DNA of 64,000 nt, taken from positions 35,969,148 to 36,033,147 of the forward strand of contig NC_090706.1 in the NCBI RefSeq assembly GCF_040954835.1. Reading direction: 5' to 3'. The DNA comes from Lepisosteus oculatus. Taxonomy: Eukaryota; Chordata; Actinopteri; Semionotiformes; Lepisosteidae. How positions within the stretch are numbered: position 1 is the first letter of the stretch; each line of letters begins with the position of its first letter. This document shows, piece by piece, positions 1 through 35,875 of the stretch. Below the pieces are notes generated by a model. It worked only from the letters and a program-made list of their open reading frames with translations. It ran no database searches and had not been told where the DNA came from. Made by a program: the position numbers and the translations under genes.

Positions 1-23584
<23,584 letters not shown>

Positions 23585-24526
23585 AAACCTCTTCCCGCGG
23601 TCAACGGAGAGAATGCTTTTGACGGCGGCGGAGCTGGCGAGGAAGTTCAAAATATTTATCAATTTAACTTTTTTTTTGTTTGTTTGTTTCTCCTGGATAC
23701 ATCCGGACCTGTGCAATAGCAATGCAGTAAAATGCATGAAATATGAATGTGGCAATATATTTACAGAAAAAAAAGAAAAAATGAAAAAAAGACCTTGCAA
23801 ATATAAGACTTCTAACTGACAAATCAGAGGACTTCAATATGGAGGAAGCAAAATGTTGCAAAGGGAAGGCTCTTCCAAGACACTTGCGACCGCAAGGAAA
23901 AAAAACCTGCAAACCCAGAATTAAAGGGCAAAAACTACAGCTCTGTAATATATTATATATCTATTCAGAAAAATCCAAACTATTATTTCTTCGACGCTAG
24001 GCTACTGGATTTAGGCATTTTAAAGAGCGGTTTGGTGCTTCCAGCAATGAAAAGATACAAAGTATGAAAGACTGGTTACCCCATACAGTATATGGAAATT
24101 TGCTTTGTTGTTTCAAATTATTGGTACTTGTAAATGCGTCCCTCGATTGCTGGCTAGGAGCCAGGAAGAATGCCTGAGGCTTCTAATGAACACCAAGGAG
24201 AGTAATGGAGGCTTGACAAAGGTGGATCAAAGATATGGCATATTTGTGAGATACTGGAAATGGAAAATGCTTCTTTTTCCATTCTCACTGTTGTTTCATT
24301 TTCTTTTTACATTAAATCCTGTGCCAGTTCTTTGCCATGATGAAATATGCCAGGACCAAACCAAATTTAGAGTTAAGGATGTATAAACAACTAGGATTGG
24401 ATAAATTGTATACAGGACAAACCAATTTACTTGTAGTTAATACTTATTTCATATGCATTATGCTGTACAGATCTAAGTTCACATAATACAGAAATTATAT
24501 TTGTATAGTTTTCTTAACAAAATAAA
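23585..24526 (+). other. GLRA1: GLRA1 3' UTR (end uncertain)
   Basis: Non-coding sequence after the stop. The first clear AATAAA is at 24521-24526; another is at 25062-25067, and an ATTAAA lies near 23,919. The true cleavage site cannot be chosen from sequence alone, so the UTR could continue to beyond 25 kb. Confidence 0.5.
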
Positions 24527-27500
24527 CCCAGCTAACACATCTGCAGCAATGATTTCAAATTAGAGGTATTCACATATTTGTGTTTGTACATGATTGACAC
24601 AACACATATGTCTCATGTATACATCTGCTATATATTTTATCCCTTGAAAGATTCTGAATCACAACTTTAAAGTGATATCTCTCTATTGTATCAGATATAT
24701 CTTTTCAAAGGTTAGAAGTTAAGATTCTGATTAATGGTCTGAAAAAAAAGTGAATAATTGAAAGTTGCATCTTTTTAATGTGTTCCTTTTCTAACATTGT
24801 CACTTTAAAAAAAGCACTAATGTTTTAGCTATGCATGGGATCATATGCAATATGTTGTTGAAATGTTATGTATATATTTCATTTTCATCAAAAGCCAGGT
24901 ATTAAGCTGAAATCCTGGCTCAAACAAAACTTTTCTGAATGCCTCATTCATACTCTTAGTGTCCTTAAGTGATTTAAGATTTACTTAAACCTGTCACTCA
25001 CATAGGAGGCATTATCACATCTTACTCATCTCTTTTTATAGATAGACGTCTAATTTAGGACAATAAAACTGAGCAATGCCTAAGTTTATAGCACTTAAAT
25101 ATTAGCTTAGACTGTAAAGCAATTTCTATTGCCAAATTATTAATTTTCTTTGTTTTTTTCAAACCAAAGATCTTGTTTAGCTACCCTCATTGTCTTCCTC
25201 TGGTGGAAAAATGTACTGTAGGTGAAAAATGGCAAAAAGATGAAAAGAGAATCTATACCTTTTTGTTTTAAAAGATCATGTTTAGAATTTTGTTGTTTTT
25301 ATACTTTGGAAGAAAGTACAGAATTGTCCTCCCTTATAAAAAGTAAACATGCATTATCCTAGTATATGTTAATCTTTTTAGCTTATAAAATAAATATATT
25401 CATGATCATAGCCTGTTCTGATAAATTAAATTAATCGAGTATTAATTTCATACATTTGACAATTAACTTTACCTGAGTATGTACTGGTTTTGTACTAATT
25501 GAGAGACGTCTCTATGTGTATTGAATTCCTGCATAGCATGGTATTTTTAAATTAAAGACGGAAAAAAATTAAAGTCTAATTATTGGTAATGCTGTCGTAA
25601 AAGTTTGTAAGGTTGCACAATCAAAACATCTCTTAAATGTTTTTTTGCCACATTGGAAAGTAACCCTGTCATAAAAGAAGAAGGCTGGGTAGTTCTCGCA
25701 TTACCCAAACCAAAATGCACCCTAAAATTAAAGATATGCAATGTCATGGAATACTCCATTACACTTTTAACAAAAGCATGCATTATTCATCTCCCTCATT
25801 TTCAGAGAAAAATTCATCATGTGCCTCAATTTTTGTTAAATATTCACTGAGTCGGAAATGCCATAATACACCTCATACGTAGCAAATTGAAAGTTTTTTT
25901 TCTGTGTACCAAGTATGCTTGAAAATTAATTTTCTAAAAGGCTTTGGTTGCACTTTTTATCATAGTTCTATGAACATCTAGGTAGAGAGTCACTAAACTG
26001 CAGCTTCTCACTGCAGGAAAAAGGATTCTTCCAAATGCTATGCAGTGTTACCAGAAGTATTACAAATCTAATAATAAAGCTGTTTTTCAAAAAGTAAATA
26101 TACAGAAAGGACCTTATATTTAGATAAATTGTATATGTGTTGAGGACATATAAACAGTTAAAATGAACCTGTTGGCAATAAATTGGAACCCATCTTAAGG
26201 GAAGGGCTGAAATTGAAATGCGTTTTTTGTAGAACAGGAAGTCTTGTGTTGATATCAGCAAACTGCGATTCATAAAGGCTTTGGACAAGAATGTGTGCAA
26301 TAAATGAGATTTAGAATTTCATTTAAAATCAGAAGGAAATTCATGTTACAAAAATTCGATAACAGTTCTTCAGGCACAATAGTTAACTGAGAAAATAAGC
26401 ATGCATTACTGTTCGGTTTAATGTGTGTTTTCCCTGCTTTTCATTTCTTTTCCTGGTTCACAAACTCAGTTTGACGGCACACTTTAATTGGAACATCTAG
26501 GAAATGGTAAACATTTGAATTTATAATCATTTCCCAGTTCCAGTTATAATAATAGAAATAAAGCATTGATAAAAACACCTGAAAACCGTAAAATAAAATA
26601 AGCCTGAAGGACAAAAAAAGATCATTTTGAATTTAATTCAATGTTATTTTTGCACAGATTGGTATGGCCTTAAATCTTTTTTTGTTTTGTTTTGTTTGTT
26701 TTTCTTTGCTTATATAGTGTGTTGGCACAAAGTGCAGAATTTGCTAATTGCCATAATCCAAGCAAGTAAATTACCTTGGGTGCTGGCAAAGTTAAGCCAA
26801 TTTTTTTTATTTTTTAATTATAAACCTGGAAAACATTGAGTATTTTGCATGGATGTAATATTTAAAACAATGGCAGATATTTTTGGCTTGTACAATATGT
26901 GAGCAAACTGAAGAAAAAAAGGAATGTAAAATTTCTGCTGTAACTGTATATAACTGAATATTTATTGAAATATGTCATAATGCCAATTCTAATTAAAATT
27001 AAATGTTTTCTGAAAAATTCTTCTACCCGTTTTTGAGTATCTGCAAGATTTTGGTTTTTGGTATGCATTTTATCAAAACATTGACAGTATGTCTGGATTT
27101 TCATGCTGAATCTATCTCTGGCTATAGTTCATTAACTGTATTGATAGTTGGATTTGGTGGCTACTGTATCTGTGTAATATACACATGCATATCCATAATT
27201 TTGCTGAAACAATTTTAAGAGAATACTGCTGGCTTAAACTAATTTTATGGTTCTTATGACATTTGTATGAACTTGTATTTTGTTTATATTTCTGTGGACC
27301 AAAACAACACAGGATGAATTAATGTCACAGCCATGAGACAATTTTATCCTGTCTTTTAAACACAGACAGAAATATGGCAATTTAAAAGAAAGAATATGTT
27401 GTGAATTACACTTAAATGATCAGTTCCTCACCCATATCCACAGTGACAATTGGAGTGAATGGGATCTGGCACTTATCATCCTTAGTGCTTAAATTTAAGT

Positions 27501-29924
27501 TCCCGTTTTAATAGTTTAAGAGGATCACAGTGGTGACGCTCACACCAATTGAATTAGGCAGAGTGAGCAAGAAAACTCTTCCCTTGTAAAAATAATTCCC
27601 GTGTCTTAGCCAGAAAGCAGCAGGCCCTTTTTCTTCTGCAAAGCGGAGTCTCATTTGCCAGTCGGAACGCTCTCAGAAGTGTAGTATGCCAGTTATGTTT
27701 GTGGATTATGAACCACAAAGGGCTGTATCAGGTTCATTTTTCCATGACCCAACCAAGTCAGTAACATACTGTACAAGGCTCTTCGGCTGTGGAGGTGGTA
27801 TCTTCCACCCATTCCCTCTCAGTCACGTCGCTGGGAGGGGAATTGCTTTATAGCTGACATCTGAAGCCAGTGGAACATGAATGCTTTGACAGAAACCCAT
27901 TCCTCAGTGTATGAAAATCTGATTTTTTCTTTAACCTCCGCTAGCGACGCACCTGTCCGATGTGAACATAAAAGGTCGGGTTGGGGGGGGGATGGAGTAA
28001 AACCACTGAGAATTCTCTATCGCCGGCCAAAAAGAAGCAGGTGGACGGAAATAAATCAAAATGATGAGCCTGGCTAACAAGGTCCTGGTCACACCTGTGT
28101 GATGTCCTGCTTGACAAAAGGCCCAGATTGTGCAGCTGACTCTCGAGCAGAAGACCTGCAAGCTCCTCCTCTCAGTTCTTTATGCATGGAGAGATGTGGC
28201 CAGTTGTGTATACTGTAGGAAATTACAAGCTATTTCCAGCCTGGAGGGTTTTTAATGAAAAGGTGAGGTTGAAAAATTAAAATCCCACATTTAGCCAACA
28301 TGGTAGCAAGATACTGGAATTAATCATACCAAGGAGAGAGAGCATGAGATTTATAGCACATTTTCAAGCCATTATAGGATTTTATTAGCTGGAAACTGCT
28401 GTTCCCAGCTGGACTGTCACTGCTTTTCATGAGGCTGCTGTGCGGTTTTACTGCATTTTTAGGTGGATCTTCATCAAAACTGCCTGGTCCACCTAGTTAG
28501 GTGAAAGCTAGGTGGTGAAAGGAAGTGCAGCAATTTTACAAATCACCTGGATTCTACAGTTTCAGACTTCTGCAAAGTCTAGAAATACATCTTCACAACC
28601 TTTGTCTTAAATGGTAATGCTTCACAATGCTGCTGTTTTGAATGCATCACAATTAGGCAATAAGTAATTTCCTTGGGTTTTAATTTAAAGAACACTTCCA
28701 AGTCAAACTAAATCATGGCACATTCCTATAAAAGCCACTATCCAGTAAAATGGAAATGGAATATCTCAACCCCGAAGGAGAAAAAATGCATATACACAAG
28801 AAAACATCGGTTAACAAAACATTTCAGCAATTACCCATATGTGCTTCATTCTGCTATGAAGGTCTTGTCAAGCCTTCCCATACTTCTGCGAGAAGCAAAA
28901 TTAACCCAAATGGAATGGGCACCTCCCGTCCTTGAAGACCATAATCATAGAGCTTTGCAGTTAGCAACCAATTAGGAAAACAAGGATTTACGTCTGAAAA
29001 CTGGATTAGGAAATTGAGATGAAAGTACCGAGATATCAAAGCACTGGTTCTCCTAACAAAACCAACATACATAATCCATTCTTTGATTAACTGCAGTGAT
29101 TGTTACAGTGCATTCTTTAAAGGGAATATCCATCAAAAACTCATTCTCCACATGAACTAAAACCTAGTTTTTGCTCCTCATAAGCTTGACATTTCTGCCT
29201 AAGTAAGGGGTGTCCTAATCCTAGAGAAGTTTTAATTCCAACCGCTCTTAGTTTAGATCTCTTAACCTAGTCAAAGACATTGGCTTCAGTTGACCAATTT
29301 GACTTCATCAACCCCTCCAGTTGCAGGTACACAGTATTAACACAATCTGTATCTGCTGATACACCAGCCCTGCAAGATGTGGAATTAACGCCTCTTAAAA
29401 AGTACCGTGGACATAGGAGTGGTACAGTGCAGCATTTGCAGAACCCAGAGGGAAAAGCTGACAAGATGCCATCTCCATTTAAGGAAATCAATTCACAAAA
29501 TAGTGGTTCATAACAGGTCACATTACTGATGTGGGACTCATCCAGCTCCAGTCCAAGAAGGACAGTAATGTTACAGATCCTCCTGGAGCTGTTAAGCTGG
29601 AAACGGTTGAAAGAACAAAAAAAAACCTGCAGTTGCAGCCCTCTCTAAATTTGGATCTGTCCCTAGAGCATAAGAAAGGAGTTGACAACTCCAGTTCTTT
29701 GGTAGCTTGCAACTTTCTGTGATCCTACTTAGGGTCAGACATGAAATGACCTACTTTATGAAAGTCTTAGTCATTAATTGAAGATTCCATTATAAAATGA
29801 AATGATTTTGCCCTCCTGGACTGAAGGTAAACTTAGCTCCGGAAGATACTTTTGAAGGCAGCATTCTGATGTGCTTGAATCTGTTGATACCTTTAAAAAA
29901 ATCTCACAAAGAAGAATAAAGCAA
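24527..29924. other. Spacer between GLRA1 and G3BP1 (tail-to-tail)
   Basis: AT-rich sequence between convergent 3' ends, possibly including more GLRA1 3' UTR. No intact gene found. 27.4-28.6 kb is less AT-rich than the rest. 28.7-29.8 kb contains short K/E/S/P-rich open segments in shifting frames that could be a decayed coding copy; I do not recognise it. Confidence 0.6.
28715..29722 (+). pseudogene. Possible decayed coding sequence, unrecognised
   Basis: Three adjacent open segments (28750-28935, 29280-29513, 29531-29722) have composition more like a soluble, K/E/S/P-rich protein than like the membrane-like translations typical of this AT-rich DNA, for example TPLKKYRGHRSGTVQHLQ and PPGAVKLETVERTKKNLQ. 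They lie in different frames and are separated by stops, and I see no intron signals. I cannot name a parent gene. Chance remains a real alternative. Confidence 0.2.
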
Positions 29925-30648
29925 TAGTGATAAAGCAAATCTACACTTTATTTGTACAACTTTGCCAAGATTGGAATGAGATAAATAGAAGGCACAACAA
30001 TTTGTTTTTACAATACAAAATAAGAATTTAAAACAAAAGTGAGAACATCTCCCCAGCAATACTCCATATCTTGAAGGAAACGTTTTCTTTAATCCAGACT
30101 ATAAAACAAATAAAAAAGTGGCTTAAAAACAGCATGTCTTAGTTTAAAAGTTAGCTTTAACTCAGAATAAAGTACAACACTTTTCTGGTGAAGTGCAGAT
30201 GAAACTTTCCAAAGGATCCTTAGCTGCAATGGACTCCAAAACCACTCCAACATGACCATGATTCAACAGTGCTAGGATTTAAATAGTAGCTCCTGAGGAA
30301 AAGAAAATTGCAAGAATGCCTTTAGCAATACACAGGATTGCCTAAGAAGTAAAAACACGTTCCTTTAAGAAACAGGGAGAGAACGCTAAAACCAATCTCC
30401 GGGTTTTTCAATTCAAGTAGCACTTTTGTTTAAATGTTACGAATACAAGTTTACAAACTTAAAAGAAAACAGGAAAAAAACAAAACAAAACAAAACAAGA
30501 AGCCGTTTTTAAAAACAGAGTCCAGATCAAGCTGGGATCACATTCCAAAGCCCCAAAGCTGAAAATTAAAGTTACAAGAACGGATGAACCAGAAGCCAGC
30601 TGTGCTGTTAGGTTAAATGGGCCTCAGTAGTGGTTAGAGCTCGGACTT
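29925..30648 (-). other. G3BP1: G3BP1 3' UTR
   Basis: Region between the stop codon and the inferred polyadenylation site. On the plus strand it shows an AAAAC tandem near 30,478-30,500, so the transcript would carry a GTTTT-rich run. No open frame of interest. Confidence 0.6.
29947..29952 (-). terminator. G3BP1: G3BP1 polyadenylation signal (AATAAA)
   Basis: On the minus strand this reads AATAAA about 700 bases past the G3BP1 stop codon. It is the first strong signal in that direction. Cleavage would be expected roughly 10-30 bases further, near 29,925. Confidence 0.65.
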
Positions 30649-30882
30649 TCACTGGCGTTGCCCCACGTAGCGCCCTTCGCTGGGTCCGGTGCCCCGTCCG
30701 GCGCCAAAACTAGGCTTCTGGGACATTGCACCTCTGGAAGGGGGTCCCCTCAGCCCTCCTCCTATCCTGTCGCGAGGCCCCCCCGGCCCCCTGGGACGGA
30801 CATCTCGCCGGTCTCCTTCCCGGGCCGCGCGCGTCTTCTTCTCTTCCACGTTGAGCCGCACATCCCCCCTGAACTTGATAGG
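30649..30882 (-). CDS. G3BP1: G3BP1 terminal coding exon: RRM end and Gly/Arg-rich tail
   Basis: Residues 396-472. It starts [20 protein letters not shown] and ends GRYVGQRQ with TGA at 30649-30651. The tail has RGP, RGA and GRG but no RGG triplet, unlike the mammalian tail that has several. The ending RQ is shared with mammals. Acceptor TTTTAG at 30883-30888. Confidence 0.95.
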   Translation of the reverse strand, partial: PIKFRGDVRLNVEEKKTRAAREGDRRDVRPRGPGGPRDRIGGGLRGPPSRGAMSQKPSFGAGRGTGPSEGRYVGQRQ

Positions 30883-33800
30883 CTAAAACGAACATAAGGA
30901 CATCGGGGTCGTCATACTCCACAAAGTGCTCCAGCACGTCCACACAAACTGTAACCGCATGCTCCGCCCCGTCCACTGTGTGGTTCGGGCCACATTTAAT
31001 ACGTGTCAATCAGCACACTTCCCAGATCCCCGTAAAAAACAGCCCCATTTCACCAGCAAAATAAACCACCCCTGTACAACCTACCCTGTTGTTCAGTATT
31101 TTCTGCACGGGTTCAGAGTCGTCAAAAACCACGAACCCAAAGTTGGGCAGCTTCCCTCCACTGTTGATCCTCAGTTCTACCACAACACCAAACTCTGAAA
31201 AACAAAGCAAACTGATGCTAAGCAAATGACAGACCACTACCCACAAGTCTTTCCAGGACAAAGCTAAGTATTTCATTCTTTTTATTTGCATCTGTACTTA
31301 TTTTCCATATTTTCTTCTGCATTAGCGGAAAAGCTGAAGTTTATCAAAATAATCTGAATTAACCTCAGAGAACATGGATATAGAGAACGGAGGTGAAGCT
31401 CAACTTACGTTCAAAGAACTCCTTTAACTCGGCTTTGTCGACATCATGAGGCAGATTGCCCACGAAAAGCTGGTGGCTGTCTGGATACCTGACCACGCGC
31501 CGTACCTCTGAGTCGCCCTGCTCCCCCTCGCGAGCTGAGAAAAAGCGGAATTGTTCTTCAGAACACAGCCTTCATGCCGAACACTCAGTAAGTGAATAAA
31601 ACGGCAACTGATTCGATAATATCCGCGTCATTGTTCTAAAACGAGGTCTCAAACAGATTTTTAATTAACTAAGCAATTTTATACAAGCCATATTTTACAG
31701 CCACAATATATTTCGCAATTACAAAAACCTGACGAAACAGGAGCCGACTTGAAAGGAAAAAAATTGGGCACAGCACCAACAGACAAGGTTTAGGAATGCC
31801 TCCCTTTAACAATCAGAGCTGAAGAGTACCTCCTGGCCGCGGGCCCCTGTGTGCTGGAGGTCCAGGCCTCTGCTCCCTCAGTCGCTGGTCTCTCTGAGGT
31901 CTCTGTACTGCGGTCTGCGTTTCAGTTTTCACCTCCACTCTGGGCTGGAATATTAATTCAGTAAAAAACACGTAACAGATCACACACACCTAAAAACTTC
32001 CTAAAGCTCATTTCATCCCATGCCGAGCTTAGTTTTAACACTTACTGAGCACATTTAGGAGAGGTAGCAAAAAGAAAAAAATATTTAAGACATGTAAAAA
32101 CATGAGCACAGTATATACGGAACTTCAGTTTTCCTATCCTTGTGGGCAAGGACAGAACAATGCCAGCATTACTGTAGCTGTAGTCTCAAATATGTCTACA
32201 CTGATATCTAGTATAATCCTGTTAATAGTCCAGCATAACTTTTTATACCCTCTGAGAAGAGACAAATGAGTATTAATTTCAAGCTAACTGTGGCTATTCT
32301 TGTGGTCTTGCAGAAATACAGCACTTGGCTGTCATTTATCAGAGGGAAACTGCATTGCCAAGAAATCCAACAGATAAACAGCCTACTAGACAAAGCACTA
32401 AGCCTCGAGGCCATGAAACAGTTTTACAAAAATATCCCTTCGCTAACAATTGCATGCCAGTCAGATAAGCCCAGGCGAGGTCAAGAGTCCTGCATGAGGA
32501 CACCAAACATCTAAGACTGCTTTCCACTGGTGTTTCTTACTACTATACGAAAACAATGTTTCACCGAATTAACTTGCACTTTTACCATACCTGTACCGTT
32601 GGAACTTTTACAACATGGGGAGAAATTCCTGATGCTGGGACAATTCCACCAGGAGGAAGATTCTTGCTGGTGACAGAGGCCCAGGAGAATGGCTGCAGAG
32701 AAGAAAGCAAATATTAAAAATCTCACCTGCCAGAATCTATCGGTAAATCCACATAATCCAGCATCAAGTGACTGTGGAGCACGTATGAATCCCCTGCTCA
32801 CTGCACTATAATTTCATCTCCCTAAAAAAAAAAATTGTCTCATAGGTCACTGTAAGTAGCTCATCATGTTAAATCATTGCTTTCACTTTTATCGTCGAGG
32901 CCAATCTCCAGCCCCCATCCCAGAAGATCCCCTCAGAACCGTACCCGGTTGTCCTCCTGCACAGCCGGTGCCGGGTCAGCCGGTGCCGGAGAGGGACACT
33001 TCTCCACCTGCTCCTCTGTGTGAGGCTCGGGCTCTGGAGCCGCTTCCTGCTTCTGTTCTTCCGCAGCTGGTTCAGGCTCTGGCTCCGGCTCAGGTTCTGG
33101 GGTTACAGCCTGTTCCTCCAATTGCTCTTCTAACTCCGTGCTGTACGATCACATTTCTAATATTAGCAACGGCGTGGTGTCCTGCTTTACTAAAGCTTTC
33201 CTCAGTTACGCAACACTTTGTTACTCAAGACGTATTGAACCCTCAGAATTCGATACCCGTTTTGCATTTGAATGTATAAAATTAGTTGGAGGACATGCTG
33301 GAGGAACACCAAATCCCAAATGTCAAATCTAACGGGATCTAATGTCAACAAATCACAGAAGTTAAATTGGGTTGGCTTAAAAAAGGGATTTTTTTTTCCT
33401 CCTTAAACAGATCATGCCAAAAAAAAAGAGGTCATGATCAAGGTTTATTTTAAAAGTAAGCTTTGTTGCCTGAACTACAGTAATCACCAGTAATCTCCAC
33501 ACCTTGTAGCCTGGTCATAATAGGGAGAGGTGTCCTCCTGGGCTACCTCCGGAGAATGGGCTCTGTCTTCGTTCTCCTCCACCTCCTCCTCAGACTCTGA
33601 AACAAGGAAGGTTACAAGGGTCAAGTATTAGAAGTGAAACCTGCTGCCTTCTGTCAGTCAGGAATAGCATTCAGCTGACAACCCCAGACACTGAAGCCAC
33701 AATCAAGTGCCAGAATCATGAACATTTTCTTTTGACAAGGATGTTTCTTACCCTCAGGGGGCTCAGTGTCTGAATCGCCAAAAACTTCATCCTGGTAGCG

Positions 33801-35875
33801 GAATATGTCATTGTGTACATAGAATTTGTTGGCCACTGTGCCCTGAAAGAAAAACAAGTAAAAGCTTTACAGAAAGGTTCAAACCTCCATCTGACTAACG
33901 GTCCATGACTAATCTGACTAAGTGTCTAATAGAATGCATTTATATAACTTCCACCTAATTTCTGTTAAATGTAAGACCTTTGTTTACTCCTCGTACCTCT
34001 ACTGCAAGACAATCACATCACAGATTGGTAAAAAAATAAACCTCCATGTTCTAAAGGACCGGGAGGACTCCGAGGCGCTCTCACCTCAGGTGCCAGCACA
34101 AACGTCTGCATGAACCGTCTCATGGGCTGCATGTTGTTGGACAGCTCCCCCATCACCTGGACCACCACCCCGTCGTTCAGAGTGGCGTGGGCGTCCACGT
34201 GGCGGATCTTCGTATGGCAATCGCGAAAGCTCAGTGACATCACCTTCTTGTGAATTTCCTGAAAGAGAGAAGCTATCAAAATATGTCCCCCCTGACCAAG
34301 GAGATGTACAGAATACTATTTCAGTATCTCACTGTCCCCACCTCACGCTAAGGATCAGACATGCATGTAGGGAAACGTGCATTTTGTTTTGCAAAACTCA
34401 GATCACTTGCCAGATGCTGAGGAAAAAAAGGGGAGTAAAGCAGCATGGCCTTGCCTAAAATCCAAAAAGACAGTGAATTAACATTACTTACGGACTGCCC
34501 GTAGACGGCCTCAGCAGGCTTTCCATTGCTATCCAAGCCTCCGTGAACATAAGATGAGTTCTTTCCATAAAACCTACCAGCAAAGACATATAAAGATGTC
34601 AGACGGTACATTTAAAATTTTAAAGTCTTCAGCTTCCTGCTGATAATTGGCCAATTGATCATTTGCTTGAAGTACCAGGACGCATAGGAAAACATTGTTA
34701 ACATGTTCTCTGAAATGCCACCAGTTTGAAAAGGTATTTTTATGTGTCCCCAAGCCTACTACAGGCAGTAGCTTTCATCTGAAATCAATTTTTTTCAAAC
34801 CTTCCAATATGAATCAGGTGACTCTTAACCGTTCACTGGCAAACATGCAAAGAATAAGATCTTTTAAAATAAAGTGGCCATGCAACAGCTTTTCCTTCTA
34901 AAACATGCACATTTCGCACCCAATCGCATACTGCAGTTCCCACAGTGCCTACAGACGTTAGTCCAGATTGGAGAAGGCGAGTGCGGCTCTCACTTAAAAC
35001 CACTTATGATGGTCACCTTCCGTTTGGCACTACTGAAGGTTTTCTACAGAAATATTTTGCTCTGCTCTGTATCAAACAATTTATATGATAATACCACTCC
35101 TCGGGTATTTTTTTTGTAAGAAAAAAGGTTTGTGCACATTGAAAACCTGTGAACTTCCAATCTTTGTCACTGTCCCCAGATGCAGGAAAGTCGTCTGAGA
35201 CTAGAGTGGTAGGTGCAACAAGGTATTTGTGTGCTAATTTTGCCAGTGGCTGCCATTTGATGTATTTCACTATCGAACGTTCAAGAGTGTTATTTTCAAC
35301 TTTTACATAAGCGGCTTACAAATAGGACAGCACTTCATGTTCAGTGAGAAAGGATACAAAATGTGCTTTCCTCATGCGCCTGTCTCAACCGCTGAAAACA
35401 GCTGAAGTGAGCATCCCTGTGGCCACTGATCACAAGTGTGCAGCTGTACAAATGCTGCAATCTTGTCCTGACTAGCAATGACAGATCCATCACCGATGTG
35501 CTGAGGGCTGCTCCAGTCAATGAGCAGTCAGCACTGATTCAATTAATCCCACCCAATAATATAAAGCACTTAAGCGGATAGAATATCTCACAATTTTTTT
35601 TAAATCCTAACAGGAGGTTCAGAAAACACTTTCAAACTTAAGTGGGCTTTAAATGTTAATTTTAAGCTATATTAGCATTAAGGCTTGACAGTTCTAACGT
35701 TTAACAATCCATTGCAACTGTGTTTTCCCATTCAGTTTGAAAGTGATGAGGTATCTTAAAGTTAGGTCGCAAAAACATACCTATGCAGGAAATCAGGCGC
35801 CTGGTTCAGAAGGGTGTAGTACTGTCGGACAAACTCACGCCCGACCAGCAGGGCACTTGGCTTCTCCATCACCAT
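30649..35875 (-). CDS. G3BP1: Ras GTPase-activating protein-binding protein 1 (stress-granule nucleator), complete, 11 coding exons
   Basis: Cytoplasmic RNA-binding protein that dimerises and drives stress-granule condensation. Coding segments in transcript order: 35781-35875, 34492-34573, 34085-34258, 33752-33842, 33503-33596, 32945-33140, 32591-32692, 31830-31944, 31409-31534, 31085-31194, 30649-30882 (1419 nt, 472 aa; human is 466 aa). Domains: NTF2-like domain, residues about 1-140, with the ligand-pocket Phe33; acidic disordered region, about 141-225, with EESEEEVEE and a [11 protein letters not shown] run; proline-rich region around [13 protein letters not shown], about 335-410, with RNP2 LFVGNL and RNP1-like NFGFVVF; glycine/arginine-rich tail. 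ATG chosen because [15 protein letters not shown] matches the family start, with a purine at -3 and G at +4. G3BP1 rather than G3BP2 is inferred from synteny with GLRA1 and SPARC and from the overall match. Confidence 0.97.
31085..31194 (-). CDS. G3BP1: G3BP1 coding exon, RRM RNP1 segment
   Basis: 110 nt, residues 359-395: [18 protein letters not shown] then [18 protein letters not shown]. It contains the RNP1-like NFGFVVF on the RRM beta-3 strand. The first two bases complete a Gln codon and it ends on a codon boundary. Acceptor TTTCAG, donor GTAGGT. Confidence 0.96.
31409..31534 (-). CDS. G3BP1: G3BP1 coding exon, RRM RNP2 segment
   Basis: 126 nt, residues 317-358: [18 protein letters not shown] then [20 protein letters not shown] and FFE. 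LFVGNL is RNP2 of the RRM. Acceptor TCTCAG, donor GTAAGT. Phase is 2 nt at the start and 1 nt left over at the end, matching both neighbours. Confidence 0.96.
31830..31944 (-). CDS. G3BP1: G3BP1 coding exon, Gln/Arg-rich linker before the RRM
   Basis: 115 nt, residues 279-316: [20 protein letters not shown] then [18 protein letters not shown]. It corresponds to the RPQRDQRVREQR linker of mammalian G3BP1. Donor is GTACTC, weaker than the others but phase-compatible. Acceptor TTCCAG. Confidence 0.95.
32591..32692 (-). CDS. G3BP1: G3BP1 coding exon, [14 protein letters not shown] segment
   Basis: 102 nt, residues 245-278, in phase 0 at both ends, so it could be skipped without a frameshift. [20 protein letters not shown] and HVVKVPTVQ are nearly identical to mammalian G3BP1. 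Acceptor CTGCAG, donor GTATGG. Confidence 0.96.
32945..33140 (-). CDS. G3BP1: G3BP1 coding exon, acidic disordered region
   Basis: 196 nt, residues about 179-244. It contains [12 protein letters not shown], a [11 protein letters not shown] run, [13 protein letters not shown] and [17 protein letters not shown]. In the family this acidic region restrains condensation, and the Ser in SPAPAD is a reported phosphosite in mammals. The run of Pro-Glu codons is a likely length-variable tract. Confidence 0.95.
33503..33596 (-). CDS. G3BP1: G3BP1 coding exon, acidic segment with SEEEVEE
   Basis: 94 nt. Reads [20 protein letters not shown] then [10 protein letters not shown]. The Ser in EESEEE corresponds to human Ser149, a reported CK2 target that tunes stress-granule assembly. 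Starts by completing a Glu codon and ends in AG of a Ser codon. Acceptor TTTCAG, donor GTGTGG. Confidence 0.95.
33752..33842 (-). CDS. G3BP1: G3BP1 coding exon, end of the NTF2-like domain
   Basis: 91 nt, residues 118-147 plus one base: [20 protein letters not shown] then [10 protein letters not shown]. It closes the NTF2-like fold, the dimerisation and partner-binding module. Mammals read FGGFVTEPQE at the end, so this exit segment has diverged. Acceptor TTTCAG, donor GTAAGA. Confidence 0.96.
34085..34258 (-). CDS. G3BP1: G3BP1 coding exon, core of the NTF2-like domain
   Basis: 174 nt, residues 60-117: [40 protein letters not shown] and [18 protein letters not shown]. Near identity to mammalian NTF2-like core. 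Phase 0 at both ends. Acceptor TTTCAG, donor GTGAGA. Confidence 0.97.
34492..34573 (-). CDS. G3BP1: G3BP1 coding exon, NTF2-like domain (Phe33 pocket)
   Basis: 82 nt, residues 32-59: [20 protein letters not shown] then EAVYGQS. Phe33, the residue that receives FGDF-type ligands such as those of USP10 and alphavirus nsP3 in mammals, is retained. The first base completes the Arg32 codon. Acceptor GGTAG, donor GTAAGT. Confidence 0.97.
34574..35780 (-). other. G3BP1: G3BP1 intron 2
   Basis: 1.2 kb, with nothing recognisable inside. The remaining G3BP1 introns are 233-886 nt and likewise contain no supported feature. Confidence 0.7.
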
